DNA from: a bacterium
Lineage (GTDB): Bacteria > NPL-UPA2 > JAUVJM01
Length of the DNA stretch: 61,138 nt
Assembly: GCA_030606215.1 (NCBI GenBank)
Contig: JAUWGW010000008.1
Coordinates: forward strand, 1-61,138
Reading direction: 5' to 3'
Position numbers and translations under genes: made by a program. How positions within the stretch are numbered: the first letter of the stretch is position 1; every line of letters begins with the position of its first letter. Shown here in pieces: positions 7,360 through 15,167 of this stretch. The notes beneath the pieces were generated by a model that was given only the letters and a program-made list of their open reading frames with translations, searched no databases and was not told the DNA's origin.

Positions 7360-8395
7360 GAATTTTCAGGTAAACACATTCCTTCTCAAGTTCCCTGAGG
7401 GCATGCGACACGTTTGCATCTTTCTGATGCCCTTCCATATCAACGAAAAAGAAGTAATCCCATGCCTTCCTGCGCGATGGACGGGATTCTATCTTTGTCA
7501 GATTTATATTGTATTTCCTGAAAGGCTGTAACATATCATACAGCGCCCCCACGCGGTCTTTTATGGAAAACATTATTGAAGTCTTATCACACCCTGTCCT
7601 TTCCGGAGAAGTCTTGCTGACTATAAGGAAACGAGTGAAATTAGGACCACTATCTTCAACATCCTTCGCAATTATCTTAAGGCTATAAAGTTCTGAAGCA
7701 ACATCGCTTGCTATAGCGGCTGAATTTTTGCCAGATGCCGCTAACCTGGCAGCCTCAGCAGTGCTGCTCACTTCTTCTAAAGCAACGCCAGGCAGATTGC
7801 TCTCTATCCACAACCGGCACTGGGCAAAAGCCTGCGGATGAGAATAAACCACCTCAATCTTATCGAGAGAAGCGTTTGATAACAGGTTATGGCTTATCGG
7901 CAGGGATACTTCAGCCCATATCTTAAGTTCAGAATCAATGAACATATCCAGCGTATGAGTGATAACACCTTCCATAGAGTTCTCAATCGGGACAACCCCG
8001 TAATCAGCGCGCCCTTTTCCAACCTCCATGAAGATATCAGCGATGCTCCTACCGGGAAGATAGTCAACAGAAGACCCGAACCTTTTAAGAGCAGCTAAAT
8101 GGGTAAAGGTAGCTTCCGGACCAAGATAGGCAATACATAATGGATGCTGTAACGCAATGGAGGCTGACATTATCTCCCTATAAATTGCCCTGATAGATTT
8201 CTCAGGAAGAGGACCTTTATTCTCTTGCTCTAATCTCTTAAGAATTTCTCTCTCTCTATCAGGAACAAGATAAGCTTTTGCTTCCTTACTTTTAACTTTG
8301 CCAATCTCCATGCCAATTTTTGCCCTTGAATTTATAAGCTCCAGTATTTTCTTATCAATCTCATCTATCTTCTCTCGCCATCCCCGTAGATTCAT
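7337..8395 (-). CDS. pheA: Bifunctional chorismate mutase / prephenate dehydratase
   Basis: 352 residues. An AroQ-type chorismate mutase (1-88) is followed by a prephenate dehydratase domain (about 95-275; motifs AYLGPEATFTHLAA and NFTRFLIVSK) and a C-terminal ACT domain with the Phe-binding ESRPSRRKAWDYFFFVD. It converts chorismate to phenylpyruvate and is expected to be feedback-inhibited by phenylalanine through the ACT domain. The start overlaps the end of scpB by 35 nt, showing operon coupling. hisC downstream could supply the final transamination. Confidence 0.94.
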   Translation of the reverse strand: MNLRGWREKIDEIDKKILELINSRAKIGMEIGKVKSKEAKAYLVPDREREILKRLEQENKGPLPEKSIRAIYREIMSASIALQHPLCIAYLGPEATFTHLAALKRFGSSVDYLPGRSIADIFMEVGKGRADYGVVPIENSMEGVITHTLDMFIDSELKIWAEVSLPISHNLLSNASLDKIEVVYSHPQAFAQCRLWIESNLPGVALEEVSSTAEAARLAASGKNSAAIASDVASELYSLKIIAKDVEDSGPNFTRFLIVSKTSPERTGCDKTSIMFSIKDRVGALYDMLQPFRKYNINLTKIESRPSRRKAWDYFFFVDMEGHQKDANVSHALRELEKECVYLKILGSYPVA

Positions 8396-8930
8396 GCTTC
8401 ACCTCCAGCTCTTTCACTTCAGGTAACTTATCCAGACCTGCCAATCCGAAGTAATGCAAAAATTCCTCAGTCGTCCCGTATATAAGAGGGCTCCCGGGAG
8501 TTTTCTTTCTACCCATAACCCGTATCAAGCTCTTCTCAAGCAGCGTCCTCAAAACGCCGCCAACATCTACTCCACGAATTGCCTCAACCTCAGAACGGAC
8601 AACCGGCTGTCTGTATGCAATAATAGCAAGCGTCTCCAGCGCCGGTCTTGAGAGCTTCTCGCTATTTTCTATCTGATGAAACTTTCTTAAAATTGGCGAT
8701 AACTCAGCTCTCGTGCACATCTGGAACCCACCCGCAACTTCAACAATACAAATTCCCCGCCCGTCACTGTCATATTCCTTTTGAAGGCTAAGAATAGTCT
8801 CCCTGATAACCTCAGGAGCAAATTGCTCAACGACTTTTTGTATCTCATCTACAGAAACAGGGTCCTGAGCCGTAAAGAGAAGTGCTTCAATAACGTTTCT
8901 CAATTCTTTAACATCCATTGTTTCAGCCAT
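8361..8930 (-). CDS. scpB: Segregation and condensation protein B
   Basis: 189 residues with two winged-helix domains and the typical motif RPALETLAIIAYRQPVVRSEVEAIRGVDVGGVLRTLLEKSLI, of which only the order matters here (about 95-138). It is part of the SMC-ScpAB condensin complex, binding ScpA and the chromosome. The C-terminus is slightly longer than usual and overlaps pheA. Thirty nt separate it from scpA, the usual neighbour. Confidence 0.93.
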   Translation of the reverse strand: MAETMDVKELRNVIEALLFTAQDPVSVDEIQKVVEQFAPEVIRETILSLQKEYDSDGRGICIVEVAGGFQMCTRAELSPILRKFHQIENSEKLSRPALETLAIIAYRQPVVRSEVEAIRGVDVGGVLRTLLEKSLIRVMGRKKTPGSPLIYGTTEEFLHYFGLAGLDKLPEVKELEVKHESTGMAREDR

Positions 8931-8960
8931 CAGCTGTCAGCTATCAGCCCCTCCTGCTCT

Positions 8961-9671
8961 TCACCTTGTCCGCACTTTGTCTACCTTATAGAGATAGATT
9001 TCTCCGAACCGTGCTTTCTGTTTGACTCCGACTTCTTGAAGCTTCATCAGTTCCAGCAGCGCCAGAAATGTCACTGTTGCCTCGCCTCTCGATTTAGAAC
9101 CGGCAAAAATCCTTATGAAATTCACACGTTTCTCCTTCACCAGAATATCTACTATGAACTTGATTTTCTCCCTGACGGTTGTTTCATCACGGACAATCTC
9201 TGTTACCGGTTCTTCTTTCAAACGTTCCAGAACATGTGAAAGAGCACCGAGTAAATCAAAAAGATTTACATCAAGCAAAACCTCACCTTCCTCTTCTCCT
9301 CCCGGGCGTGTGAAAACATTCTGCTGCTGCAATTCTCTTTGCTCCAGAATACTTGCGGCTTCTTTATACTTCCTGTATTCAAGTAACTTTTGCATAAGAG
9401 CTTCTTTTGAATCTTCTTCCTCTTCCTCTTCCGCAAGCTCCTCCTCAGGTAACAACATTCTTGATTTTATATGCATAAGGGTAGCTGCCATTACGAGAAA
9501 CTCTCCAGCAATATCTAGGTCAAGAATACGCATCAACCTTATGTATTCAAAATACTGCTCGGTAATCCGTGAAATAGGCACATCATAGATATCAAGTTCT
9601 TCCTTCCTGATAAGATAGAGAAGAAGGTCAAAAGGTCCTTCAAAAACTTCCAACTTTATACGATAACTCAC
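8961..9671 (-). CDS. scpA: Segregation and condensation protein A
   Basis: 236-residue kleisin that bridges SMC heads and recruits ScpB. Diagnostic opening FEGPFDLLLYLIRKEELDIYDVPI and FLVMAATLMHIKSRMLLPEE; an acidic linker (EEEEEEDSKE) separates it from the C-terminal winged helix (about 185-236). The start overlaps the stop of trpS by 4 nt, so trpS-scpA-scpB-pheA-hisC form a tightly packed transcription unit. Confidence 0.94.
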   Translation of the reverse strand: MSYRIKLEVFEGPFDLLLYLIRKEELDIYDVPISRITEQYFEYIRLMRILDLDIAGEFLVMAATLMHIKSRMLLPEEELAEEEEEEDSKEALMQKLLEYRKYKEAASILEQRELQQQNVFTRPGGEEEGEVLLDVNLFDLLGALSHVLERLKEEPVTEIVRDETTVREKIKFIVDILVKEKRVNFIRIFAGSKSRGEATVTFLALLELMKLQEVGVKQKARFGEIYLYKVDKVRTR

Positions 9672-10690
9672 TTTACCCCGCCCCTTTTTGCCCCACTCCT
9701 GCTCGCAGGGGCAGAGTTTATATTCATAGCTTCTCTTGTTTCTATGATAGTTTGCTCAGCCACGCCCCTTGCTTTTTCAACACCAGACGATACCATTTGC
9801 CAGATTCTGTCGGTATCTTTCTCAAATTCCTTTCTCCTATCCTGAATGGGTTCAAGATACGATGAAATGGAAGCGGCAAGTTTGCTCTTACATTCTGTGC
9901 ATCCAATCTCCGCCCTCCTGCAGGCTTTTTCCACCTCATCCACAGTATCGCCTGCAAATATCTTCCTGTAGGTGAACACATTGCAGACATCAGGATGCCC
10001 TTTATCTTTTAGATAAATGCGCGCAGGGTCAGTAATCATTGTCCGCACTTTTTCACGAACTGTTTCAGCATCATCAGAAAGAAGTATGGAGTTGTTAAAA
10101 CTCTTGCTCATCTTTCTGCCATCAAGTCCAAGTAACCTTGGGGAAGATGCCAATATTGGTTGTGGTTCAGCAAAAACTTTCTTATACAATGAGTTAAAAC
10201 GCCTCACAATTTCTCTCGCAAGTTCAAGATGAGCTAACTGGTCTTCCCCAACAGGAACAAAATCTGCCTTATACATGATTATATCTGCTGTCTGCAAAAC
10301 AGGATACCCTAAAAGTCCAAGACTTGGATTTTCAGAAGGTGAGAGAGCCCTTAATTTATCCTTGAAAGTAGGACACCTTTCAAGCCATGAAATAGGCGTA
10401 ACCATTGAGAGAAGCAGATGTAACTCCGCGTGTTGTTGAATCTCCGACTGGATGAATATTGTACTTTTCTTCGGCTCTATCCCAACACTCAACCAATCAA
10501 TCAGCATCTGCAGAATATTCTCCTGCCTTTTGCTTGTATCCAGATTGTCGGTTAAAGCGTGCCAGTCAGCGACGAAAAAGAAGCATTCATATTCGTCCTG
10601 CAACTTTACCCAGTTCTTGAGAACGCCCTCAAGATGCCCTAAATGAAGCCTTCCCGAAGGTCTCATCCCACTTAAAATGCGTTTTTTCAT
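9668..10690 (-). CDS. trpS: Tryptophanyl-tRNA synthetase
   Basis: Class I synthetase charging tRNA-Trp. I take ATG at 10690 (340 residues, MKKRILSGMRPSG) because it gives the family's usual N-terminus; an in-frame TTG at 10726 would add 12 odd residues encoded partly by the 23-bp repeat. The HIGH-like signature is RLHLGHLEG and the KMSKS loop GRKMSKSFNN; DWHAL and the C-terminal helices are also normal. It heads the trpS-scpA-scpB-pheA-hisC group. Confidence 0.94.
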   Translation of the reverse strand: MKKRILSGMRPSGRLHLGHLEGVLKNWVKLQDEYECFFFVADWHALTDNLDTSKRQENILQMLIDWLSVGIEPKKSTIFIQSEIQQHAELHLLLSMVTPISWLERCPTFKDKLRALSPSENPSLGLLGYPVLQTADIIMYKADFVPVGEDQLAHLELAREIVRRFNSLYKKVFAEPQPILASSPRLLGLDGRKMSKSFNNSILLSDDAETVREKVRTMITDPARIYLKDKGHPDVCNVFTYRKIFAGDTVDEVEKACRRAEIGCTECKSKLAASISSYLEPIQDRRKEFEKDTDRIWQMVSSGVEKARGVAEQTIIETREAMNINSAPASRSGAKRGGVK

Positions 10691-10709
10691 AAATGATATA
10701 CTACTATTG

Positions 10710-10732
10710 TTTGACAAAACTGTCAATTACAT
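10710..10732. repeat. 23-bp direct repeat, left copy (flanks PEP-CTERM gene)
   Basis: TTTGACAAAACTGTCAATTA plus CAT is identical to 12025-12047. In this copy the reverse strand reads VIDSFVKQ and stop, mirroring the VIDSFVKGHQKK tail of the CCA-adding enzyme. A partly similar stretch (LIDCFI) follows at about 10766-10780. It marks one edge of a 1.3-kb segment that looks inserted between cca and trpS. Confidence 0.75.
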
Positions 10733-10805
10733 GTTCTATCTTTTCAATATATCCCACAGGGATAAAACAGTCAATTAAATACTGACTAAACTCCCCGTAC
10801 ATGTA

Positions 10806-10927
10806 AAAAGCCCACCTTCAGGGGCCTCATTTCCCAAGTCAAAAAATAGCCTTCTGATTCGGAGATCTAGAAAATGAGAGCGTAAGGGTGGGAAATTTCT
10901 GCACTTTCAGGAAGGAGTTTGGCTACC
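10806..10927. repeat. Dispersed two-module intergenic repeat, copy 1
   Basis: Module A (10806-10840, reverse orientation, ACTTGGGAAATGAGG and CCTGAAGGTGGG) and module B (10901-10927, GCACTTTCAG and GGAGTTTGGCTACC) both recur at 58854-58919, where they are adjacent and in the same orientation. Module B matches at 24 of 27 positions. There is no coding potential, so it is probably a family of genomic repeats. Confidence 0.6.
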
Positions 10928-10974
10928 TGTCACCTGAAGCGAGTCGCCTCAGGTAACGGGCAGGCGCAGAGGCG

Positions 10975-11841
10975 TTAGTTTCTCCTTTTCCTCCTGGTGC
11001 ACCAAAATAAGGGGAGAACACCAAGGGAAAAGAGTAAAAGGGCAGAGGGTTCGGGGATGGAGGAAGCAACACGAAACCCGACGTCGTGGTTCTCGTAGTC
11101 CGGACCGGCGATGCCCCGATACAAAGATACTAAGGTGAGCGTGTAACTGTGCCAGCCGCCACCACGGCCAACGCGGCTAGTTTCACCTGCATCATGCCAG
11201 TCGTTATTCCACTCCCAGACATTACCGCTCATATCGTAGAGACCATACTGGTTCTCCGTATCACGGGTTTCGAATGTTCCGCCATGGTCTGTGTCATCGT
11301 AGTAACCAACAGGTGTAGCGCCACTGGTGTAACCATTATCGTAGGGGTCTCCGCTAAGCACGTAATTGGCATCCTTACCATCGATGTCATTCCTTCCAAA
11401 ACCATAGGTAGTGTAAGTATCACCACTTACCCAGGCAGCCGCCTTATAGTACTCTTTCTCTGTTGGGAGACGATAGCCGACGCCCCCTAACTCAGCATAG
11501 CCATCGTCCGCATCATAATAAGGAGAAAGGCCTTTCTCGCTACTCAACCAGTTGCAATAGTCTGCGGCATCATACCAGCTGACCGTCTCCACCGGATAAT
11601 TATCATTCCCGGTGTGATAATTATTATGAGCGGCGTTATACTCTAAATACTGGCCCAGGGTAACCTCGTACTTTCCGATGCAGAAATCGGGCACACTTTC
11701 TGGGTCATCTCCATCAATTAACACCATCTCAGGGTATGTGACAGCGTAAGCATTGGAAAATCCCCCTGCCATTAAAGCGGCCATGATGACTATCAGGCCG
11801 GCCCATCTACATCCCGTATGGGGAATCAAGGACAATCTCAT
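10975..11841 (-). CDS. Secreted sulfatase-modifying-factor-like protein with PEP-CTERM anchor
   Basis: 288 residues. A signal peptide (about 1-33, ending SNAYA) precedes a formylglycine-generating-enzyme/C-type-lectin-like domain (35-255) with VSWYDAADYCNWL, YRLPTEKEYYKAA and GLYDMSGNVWEW. The C-terminus is a PEP-CTERM signal: IPEPSA, a hydrophobic helix, then RRKRRN. It is thus exported and sorted by an exosortase (none in this window). Catalytic cysteines of true formylglycine generators are not evident, so it may bind ligand rather than oxidise. It has its own strong promoter and lies between 23-bp direct repeats. Confidence 0.85.
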   Translation of the reverse strand: MRLSLIPHTGCRWAGLIVIMAALMAGGFSNAYAVTYPEMVLIDGDDPESVPDFCIGKYEVTLGQYLEYNAAHNNYHTGNDNYPVETVSWYDAADYCNWLSSEKGLSPYYDADDGYAELGGVGYRLPTEKEYYKAAAWVSGDTYTTYGFGRNDIDGKDANYVLSGDPYDNGYTSGATPVGYYDDTDHGGTFETRDTENQYGLYDMSGNVWEWNNDWHDAGETSRVGRGGGWHSYTLTLVSLYRGIAGPDYENHDVGFRVASSIPEPSALLLFSLGVLPLFWCTRRKRRN

Positions 11842-11875
11842 ATCAGGACTACCTTATATTTATCCTACGCCTCTG

Positions 11876-11904
11876 ATATTACATTAAAGCCCTCACCATG
11901 TCAA
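11876..11904 (-). promoter_or_regulatory. Sigma70-type promoter of the PEP-CTERM gene
   Basis: On the reverse strand TTGACA (11904-11899), a 17-bp spacer and TAATAT (11881-11876), about 35 bp upstream of the ATG at 11841. It is preceded by an A tract (T-rich on the forward strand, 11906-11931), which could act as an UP element. It indicates independent transcription of this gene. Confidence 0.75.
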
Positions 11905-12006
11905 GTTTTTTTTGGATTTTTTTTCTTTCTGGCGGGTCCTAACTACCCTTAAATAGGTGGTTTAGAATGAATAGATTTTAATTCTTTATCTGCTCTAAAG
12001 TGGCCA

Positions 12007-13284
12007 TCATTTTTTCTGATGCCCTTTGACAAAACTGTCAATTACATAGGCTATCTCATCTCGCTTTGTCCTGAGGTCGCCGTTTAGCTTAGCGTATAGA
12101 ACCTCATCAAGAATCCTGCGGAAATGAGGACCCGGTCTAAGCCCTAACTTCAGAAGGTCATCACCACTTATCTTTATCCTCACATTACGCCAATCTGAAA
12201 AGTATTTGGAAACGAGCCTCTTCGTTTTTCCTGTATTCGCTACTGCAATAATCAGGATAAGGAGTTCCTCAGGGAAACCTTTGAGTGTGCGGTATATATA
12301 AGCGGGGGTATAACCTTTAATAGAATTCAGCTTCCTGCATATAGGATTAACTTCTCCCATTAAAATAACTTTTCCCCTCTCTTTCCTGCTGAGCATAAGC
12401 CTTTCAGAAACTTCATTCAATTCTCTTCTCTTAAGCCCGTAAATAAGACCCAGAAAATACACAAACCAACCATTAGTTTCCTTGAATGAAGGAAGTATTT
12501 TCTCAATACGGCGCAGCAATCTACTTTTTCCTGCGTCAAATTCAAGTTTTCTATGAATACATTCTAGCACACCGAAACGCGCCATACGCCTTATTACTCC
12601 GGGAGGGTTCCCTTTACTTAAAAGGAGGTATATTTCATTCCTGAGTCTCCTGCCACTCAACCTATCACACATCCTTTTATCAACTGCTTCTTTCATCAAA
12701 CGCCTTGTCAGGGGTTCAATCCTGAATCTGTATCTATGGCTGAATCTCACCGCGCGGAGTATGCGTGTCGGGTCATCCTCAAAACTCAAATTGTGTAAAG
12801 CTCGAATCACTCCTCTCCTGAGGTCATCTTCCCCATTGAACAAATCTACCAGCTCTCCAAACTGCGCAGGATTTAACCTCATAGCAAGAGCATTTATTGT
12901 GAAATCGCGTCTGAGGAGGTCTCTCCGTATCGGACCCTCCCCAACTTCCGGAAGAGCTGCGGGATGAGGATAGGATTCTTTTCTTGAAGTTACCACGTCA
13001 ATATGGGAGCCATCTTTGAAATAAACTGTTGCTGTTCCAAAGCGCGTATGTTTAACAGCCTTCCCGGACTTTTTCTTAGCAAAGTAGGTCGCGTAGCTAA
13101 TCCCATCACCTTCAACAGTCAAATCAATGTCAAGGTTCTCAACCCCGAGCAAAAGGTCTCTGACAAAACCACCAACAGCATAAACCTTAAACCCGAGTTC
13201 ATCCCCGAATTTACCTGCCAATTTTAGAAGCTTAACAGTGCCTTTGGGCAAAGACGACTCTATTTTAGATGCAAGATTTTTCAT
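12007..13284 (-). CDS. cca: CCA-adding enzyme / poly(A) polymerase family nucleotidyltransferase
   Basis: 425 residues from ATG 13284, chosen because GGAGAAGAAGA precedes it and the protein then begins just before the nucleotidyltransferase core; the longer in-frame reading to 13578 would run far into xerD. Motifs: VGGFVRDLLLG, DIDLTVEGDG with the metal-binding Asp pair, RRDFTINALAMRL and the flexible-loop region RILRAVRFSHRYRF. It is a class II enzyme maturing tRNA 3' ends. The extreme C-terminus (VIDSFVKGHQKK) is encoded by the right copy of the 23-bp repeat. Confidence 0.9.
   Translation of the reverse strand: MKNLASKIESSLPKGTVKLLKLAGKFGDELGFKVYAVGGFVRDLLLGVENLDIDLTVEGDGISYATYFAKKKSGKAVKHTRFGTATVYFKDGSHIDVVTSRKESYPHPAALPEVGEGPIRRDLLRRDFTINALAMRLNPAQFGELVDLFNGEDDLRRGVIRALHNLSFEDDPTRILRAVRFSHRYRFRIEPLTRRLMKEAVDKRMCDRLSGRRLRNEIYLLLSKGNPPGVIRRMARFGVLECIHRKLEFDAGKSRLLRRIEKILPSFKETNGWFVYFLGLIYGLKRRELNEVSERLMLSRKERGKVILMGEVNPICRKLNSIKGYTPAYIYRTLKGFPEELLILIIAVANTGKTKRLVSKYFSDWRNVRIKISGDDLLKLGLRPGPHFRRILDEVLYAKLNGDLRTKRDEIAYVIDSFVKGHQKK
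12025..12047. repeat. 23-bp direct repeat, right copy (inside cca 3' end)
   Basis: Identical to 10710-10732. Here it encodes IDSFVKG of the cca product on the reverse strand. The 1,315-bp offset between copies brackets the PEP-CTERM gene, its promoter and the dispersed repeat. Confidence 0.75.
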
Positions 13285-13372
13285 TCTTCTTCTCCACGAA
13301 AATACTTCTTGCCTCGGGCAAGCAAAAAGGGGGCTCCCCGGAGCAAGGGGAATTGCCCCCTGCCCATATCTT

Positions 13373-14278
13373 TTATCCCCGAGGATGGTATTTTGCATGA
13401 ATTCTTTTGAGCCGCGCTCTATCCACGTGAGTATAAATCTGTGTTGTGGAAATACTTGCATGACCCAGCATCTCCTGCACTGAACGCAAATCTGCACCTC
13501 CCTCAAGCAGATGAGTTGCAAATGAATGGCGAAGAGTATGCGGGCTAATTTCTCTCCTGATTCTGGCTTTAAGAGCATACTTCTTGACTATTTTCCACAA
13601 TCCCTGCCGGCTCAACCCTCTCCCGAACCTGCTTATAAAAAGGTGTTTATCTTCACCTTTTGCATAATGGGGCCTTGCTTTCTCAAGATAAAGCTTTATG
13701 CTTTTTATCGCTTCCCTTCCAACAGGGACTATTCTCTCCTTAGACCCTTTACCAATACAGCGGAGATATCCAACCTCCAGATTTAAGTTATTCGACTCCA
13801 TCCCAGCAAGTTCGGATATCCGCATACCTGTGGCGTAGAGGAGTTCCAGCATTGCTTTATCCCTGATACCCGCTTTCTTTGTCACATCAGGCTGAGCCAA
13901 AATCCTCATCACCTCGCGAACAGATAGACACGATGGGAGTTCATGCCACACTTTTGGTGTTTTCATACCGGCAGTCGGGTCAGATTTTATTTTGCCTTCA
14001 TTTAGAAGGAAATGGTAAAACCCTTTGATAGCTGAGAGATGTCTTGCAACTGTTGTGGAGGAAAGCCCATGATGTTTGAGGTCAATAAGATGATTACCTA
14101 TATCTTCCCTCCCGGGTTTAGGAATTTTCCTCCCGAGAAACTTCCGGTATGTATCCAGGTCCTGCTGATAGGATGAAACTGTATTCGGAGAAAACCCTCT
14201 TTCTATAGATAAAAAGTTCAGATACTCTTCTATAAGTTTCGCTAAACCAGCCATGTCATTACATGCCTCATTTAGCAT
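13373..14278 (-). CDS. xerD: XerC/XerD-type tyrosine recombinase
   Basis: 301 residues. N-terminal SAM-like core-binding domain (about 10-95) and catalytic domain with Arg153 (ATGMRISELAG), Lys177 (GKGSKERIVPV), His247 and Arg250 (HTLRHSFATHLL), His273 (LGHASISTTQIY) and nucleophile Tyr282: all six present. It probably resolves chromosome dimers at dif; chromosomal Xer cannot be told from an element-borne one by sequence alone, but the housekeeping operon favours Xer. ATG 14278 overlaps the upstream stop; ATG 14254 (MAGLAK) is an alternative. Confidence 0.9.
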   Translation of the reverse strand: MLNEACNDMAGLAKLIEEYLNFLSIERGFSPNTVSSYQQDLDTYRKFLGRKIPKPGREDIGNHLIDLKHHGLSSTTVARHLSAIKGFYHFLLNEGKIKSDPTAGMKTPKVWHELPSCLSVREVMRILAQPDVTKKAGIRDKAMLELLYATGMRISELAGMESNNLNLEVGYLRCIGKGSKERIVPVGREAIKSIKLYLEKARPHYAKGEDKHLFISRFGRGLSRQGLWKIVKKYALKARIRREISPHTLRHSFATHLLEGGADLRSVQEMLGHASISTTQIYTHVDRARLKRIHAKYHPRG

Positions 14279-14523
14279 TTACCTCTCAAGCGCTTCTGCA
14301 AATCCTGAACTTTCTTCCTTCTTTCCTCCTCTGTTTTTCTATCAACTTTGATATCAAACCTTAAAACGCTTCCTTCTCTCACCCCGGCAGGAAGGCTACC
14401 AACCGGTAGATACATTTCCCCTCCACCTTTAACGAGAATAACGGCTTTATCCCCTTCAATCCGGTCAATCACTCCTTCCACAAGATACCCCCTCTCTATG
14501 CAGAGATTACCCTCTGCAGACAA
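14272..14523 (-). CDS. DUF3006 domain protein
   Basis: 83 residues matching DUF3006: GVIDRIEGDKAVILV, then LPVGSLPAGVREGSVLRFDI, with a basic C-terminal helix (RRKKVQDLQKRLRGK). These small beta-barrel proteins are of unknown function and often sit beside secreted or nucleic-acid-handling genes. It overlaps DUF47 upstream by 28 nt and xerD downstream by 7 nt. The N-terminal 15 residues may not be translated, as several alternative starts exist. Confidence 0.8.
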   Translation of the reverse strand: MSAEGNLCIERGYLVEGVIDRIEGDKAVILVKGGGEMYLPVGSLPAGVREGSVLRFDIKVDRKTEEERRKKVQDLQKRLRGKC

Positions 14524-15167
14524 TTTGCAACATTCTCCATGTGGTCAGCAATTTCAACAGTAAGCTTGCTCAAATTCATGAGAAAAAAGATGTCAACCGG
14601 AGATAATTTATCTCCCATTTTAAAAACCTGGCGCACAAAGGAAAGTTGTATCTGGTCCGTCTCCCATTCCTTCTTCTCCACAGTTGAAAGCAAATTGACA
14701 ATTTCCTCCATTCTCTCAGCAAGCAATTCCTCTTCTTCATATTTCGTTGCCTGCTGGATAGCCTGATTCAATGTAACCCCCGCTTCCCATACTTTATCAG
14801 CTAGAGAAAGAAATGTTTTGGAAAGTTCTTCGGGCATTCTCACATGGTGAAGAGAAATAAACTTCACAACATCTTCACACGCATCGCTGATATCGTCTTC
14901 CTTATGAATCAGGTCAAGAATATCACCGCGAGTGGATGAAGCAAAAATACTTTTTGAGATACTTCTCCTTATGCCTTCCTTTATTACATCAGCTCCATGC
15001 TCAAGTTCCGATATCTTCTTTGAGAACTTTTCCATTGAGCTAAAATTTCCTTCTACATACTCATTTACTGCTTTCCGAAAAACCTCAAGACAATCCTCAA
15101 CCTTTGCCATATGCTCCCTCAACGGCCCAAGTATAGACCTCCCGAACAATCCACCAATCTTTTTCAT
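14496..15167 (-). CDS. DUF47 (PhoU-like) phosphate transport regulator
   Basis: 223 residues, all-helical, PhoU-like. It begins MKKIGGLFGRSILGPLREHM and contains KISELEHGADVIKEGIRRS and DILDLIHKEDDISDACEDVVKF, the metal-binding E-x-x-x-D type motifs. DUF47 proteins accompany PiT or Na/Pi transporters and are thought to modulate phosphate uptake. A Na/Pi symporter with its own PhoU tail lies two genes upstream. It overlaps the stop of the PEPCK gene by 1 nt (TAATG). Confidence 0.88.
   Translation of the reverse strand: MKKIGGLFGRSILGPLREHMAKVEDCLEVFRKAVNEYVEGNFSSMEKFSKKISELEHGADVIKEGIRRSISKSIFASSTRGDILDLIHKEDDISDACEDVVKFISLHHVRMPEELSKTFLSLADKVWEAGVTLNQAIQQATKYEEEELLAERMEEIVNLLSTVEKKEWETDQIQLSFVRQVFKMGDKLSPVDIFFLMNLSKLTVEIADHMENVANCLQRVISA

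Noticed and set aside
10915-10978. Possible third attC-like site after the PEP-CTERM gene (CTAACGCC and CACCTGA/TCAGGT stem)
   Set aside because: The TAACGCC box is merely the gene's stop codon plus two residues, and the arms lack the conserved TAACAA ... GCGTTA order of the two real sites.
13284-13578. 98-residue N-terminal extension of the CCA-adding enzyme
   Set aside because: It overlaps xerD by about 200 bp in another frame, looks like antisense-style junk, and ATG 13284 has a good ribosome-binding site.
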